Positions 5,359-6,198 of a stretch of DNA of 6,198 nt are shown piece by piece. A model generated the notes under the pieces. The model made no database searches and had not been told where the DNA came from. It saw nothing but the letters and a program-made list of their open reading frames with translations. The number at the start of each line of letters is the position of its first letter. The first letter of the stretch is position 1. A program made the translations under genes and the position numbers. Origin of the DNA: Clostridia bacterium (GTDB lineage Bacteria > Bacillota > Clostridia > Saccharofermentanales > UBA5734). The DNA lies in assembly GCA_018056585.1 (NCBI GenBank), contig JAGPFK010000099.1, forward strand, positions 1 through 6,198, written 5' to 3'.

Positions 5359-5914
5359 TCGGTTCGCCCCGCTCTCTGATCCATTTAATCAGGTCAGCCG
5401 GATCTGTTTGCTGATACAAACAGAATTGAAATTCAATGGGTTCATCTGAATGAATCGTGCGTGAAAAACTTTTTATGACCGGCTCCTTCTGAACCAAGGT
5501 CCAGTCGGGATGCTGATCCAGGTTGGGGAAAAAAGAATCTGCCTGAAAGCGGCGATGAACCCGTGTCACATAGGCTTTTTGGCAGAATGGCAAGAGCGCC
5601 TGATAAATACTGCTTCCACCTACAACATAGACTGATTCGGACGGATAGGCTTCCAAACAGCAAGCCAATTCTTTCAGGCTATGGCAAATCATGGCCCCTT
5701 CGACATTGAAAGCTCTATCATGTGTCAAAATAATATTGGTACGATCCGGCAATGGTTTTCCGGAAGGAAAGGTGGATAATGTTTTGCGCCCAAGCACAAT
5801 AACGCGGCCAACAGTCAACTGTTTAAAGCGTTGCATGTCTTCCTTTATGTGGACCAACAATTGTCCGTTCTTCCCTATTCCCCAATCCAGGTCGGCATTG
5901 ACGATGATATTCAT
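5342..5914 (-). CDS. folA: Dihydrofolate reductase
   Basis: Reduces 7,8-dihydrofolate to tetrahydrofolate with NADPH in the cytoplasm, regenerating the cofactor that thymidylate synthase consumes. The family pattern is complete. The N-terminal strand and Met20-type loop are MNIIVNADLDWGIGKNG (1-17). LLVHIKEDMQRFK (19-31) contains Asp26, equivalent to the substrate-protonating Asp27 of E. coli. The NADPH-binding segment is VLGRKTLSTFP (40-50), followed by VYVVGGSSIYQALL (95-108) and ADSFFP (125-130). Val21 stands where E. coli has Trp22, as is common in Firmicutes. At 190 residues it is about 20-30 longer than usual; the extra tail after CLYQQ (about 170-190) overlaps the lipoprotein start. 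AGGAG (5921-5925) is 6 nt before the ATG. It follows thyA by 23 nt in the classic thyA-folA order. Confidence 0.96.
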   Translation of the reverse strand: MNIIVNADLDWGIGKNGQLLVHIKEDMQRFKQLTVGRVIVLGRKTLSTFPSGKPLPDRTNIILTHDRAFNVEGAMICHSLKELACCLEAYPSESVYVVGGSSIYQALLPFCQKAYVTRVHRRFQADSFFPNLDQHPDWTLVQKEPVIKSFSRTIHSDEPIEFQFCLYQQTDPADLIKWIRERGEPIVNNQ

Positions 5915-5937
5915 GAACGACTCCTGCTTTAACCGCC

Positions 5938-6198
5938 TTAAATGGCAACCGGTATCCTCGTTATTTTTTCACCATGCTTATAGTTTTCAAGGCGGAAATG
6001 ATCCAAAGTAAAGGCGTAAAAATCATTCACAGACGGATCTATCCAAAAAGTGGGTGCCGGCCATGCTTCTCTTTTAATCAATTCCTGAACGATCGGGATG
6101 TGCCGGTCATAAATATGCGCATCCGCGATCACATGGACCAATTCGCCTGCTTCCAGACCGCTGACCCTGGCGAACATATGGATCAACACGGCATACTG
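5938..6198 (-). CDS. thyA: Thymidylate synthase, C-terminal 86 residues (5' end outside window)
   Basis: Converts dUMP to dTMP using methylene-tetrahydrofolate, leaving dihydrofolate for the next gene's product. The visible segment begins QYAVLIHMFARVSGL, the helix after the dUMP-binding Asn in this family. It contains DAHIYDRH (26-33), whose His and Tyr correspond to the dUMP deoxyribose contacts (His207 and Tyr209 in E. coli). It ends in PVAI, the conserved flexible C-terminus that closes the active site. The catalytic Cys region lies beyond the edge. The frame is open through 6198, so the GTG at 6189 is an internal Val codon and not a start. The operon promoter should be further right. Confidence 0.97.
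   Translation of the reverse strand, partial: QYAVLIHMFARVSGLEAGELVHVIADAHIYDRHIPIVQELIKREAWPAPTFWIDPSVNDFYAFTLDHFRLENYKHGEKITRIPVAI

Noticed and set aside
3089..5663. Numerous 60-100 codon frames overlapping the alkyltransferase, lipoprotein and folA genes
   Set aside because: Each is fully explained by the well-supported gene on the other frame or strand, and none shows a ribosome binding site plus a family motif.
6187..6189. GTG as the start codon of a short leftward gene at the right edge
   Set aside because: The codons before it read Gln-Tyr-Ala, matching the conserved QYAVL segment of thymidylate synthase, so the frame simply continues beyond the window.

Overview
The window reads as an ordinary chromosomal segment of a mid-GC Firmicute, most likely an anaerobic Clostridia-type bacterium. 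This placement is an inference. It rests on strong AGGAGG-type ribosome binding sites, a perfect SigA-type promoter (TTGACA-N17-TATAAT), CCA-encoding tRNA genes, a PPi-type phosphofructokinase, and ThyA and DHFR sequences of Firmicutes flavour. No species can be named from the sequence alone.

Layout. Positions 1-250 are mostly non-coding and AT-rich. They hold a pentanucleotide microsatellite, (ATCTT)5, and possibly the first 18 codons of a leftward gene that leaves the window. Positions 251-590 are a compact leftward tRNA operon: a consensus promoter, then tRNA-His(GUG), tRNA-Gln(UUG), tRNA-Lys(UUU) and an intrinsic terminator. Rightward from 672 come a RimJ/RimL-type GNAT acetyltransferase and then, behind its own probable promoter, a 412-residue 6-phosphofructokinase whose active-site residues point to pyrophosphate as phosphoryl donor. 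That gene ends at a strong intrinsic terminator (2640-2670).

From the right edge back to 2679 everything is leftward and tightly packed: thyA (C-terminal part only), folA, a Cys-anchored lipoprotein resembling an ABC-transporter solute-binding protein, and a fusion of a GNAT-like domain with an O6-alkylguanine-DNA alkyltransferase. The gaps are 23 nt, a 17-nt overlap, and 4 nt, so they probably form one operon. ThyA makes dTMP and releases dihydrofolate, and DHFR recycles that dihydrofolate, so the first two genes are a functional pair. The alkyltransferase fits a loose DNA-precursor and DNA-integrity theme. The lipoprotein has no obvious link to it and no permease beside it.

Nothing here is clearly a new defence or mobile system. 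The points most worth a second look are the GNAT/alkyltransferase fusion, whose acetyl-CoA loop appears to be lost and whose tail resembles the free-standing GNAT 2 kb away; the lipoprotein that starts at TTG inside folA; and the microsatellite lying where the 5' leader of the possible edge gene would be.
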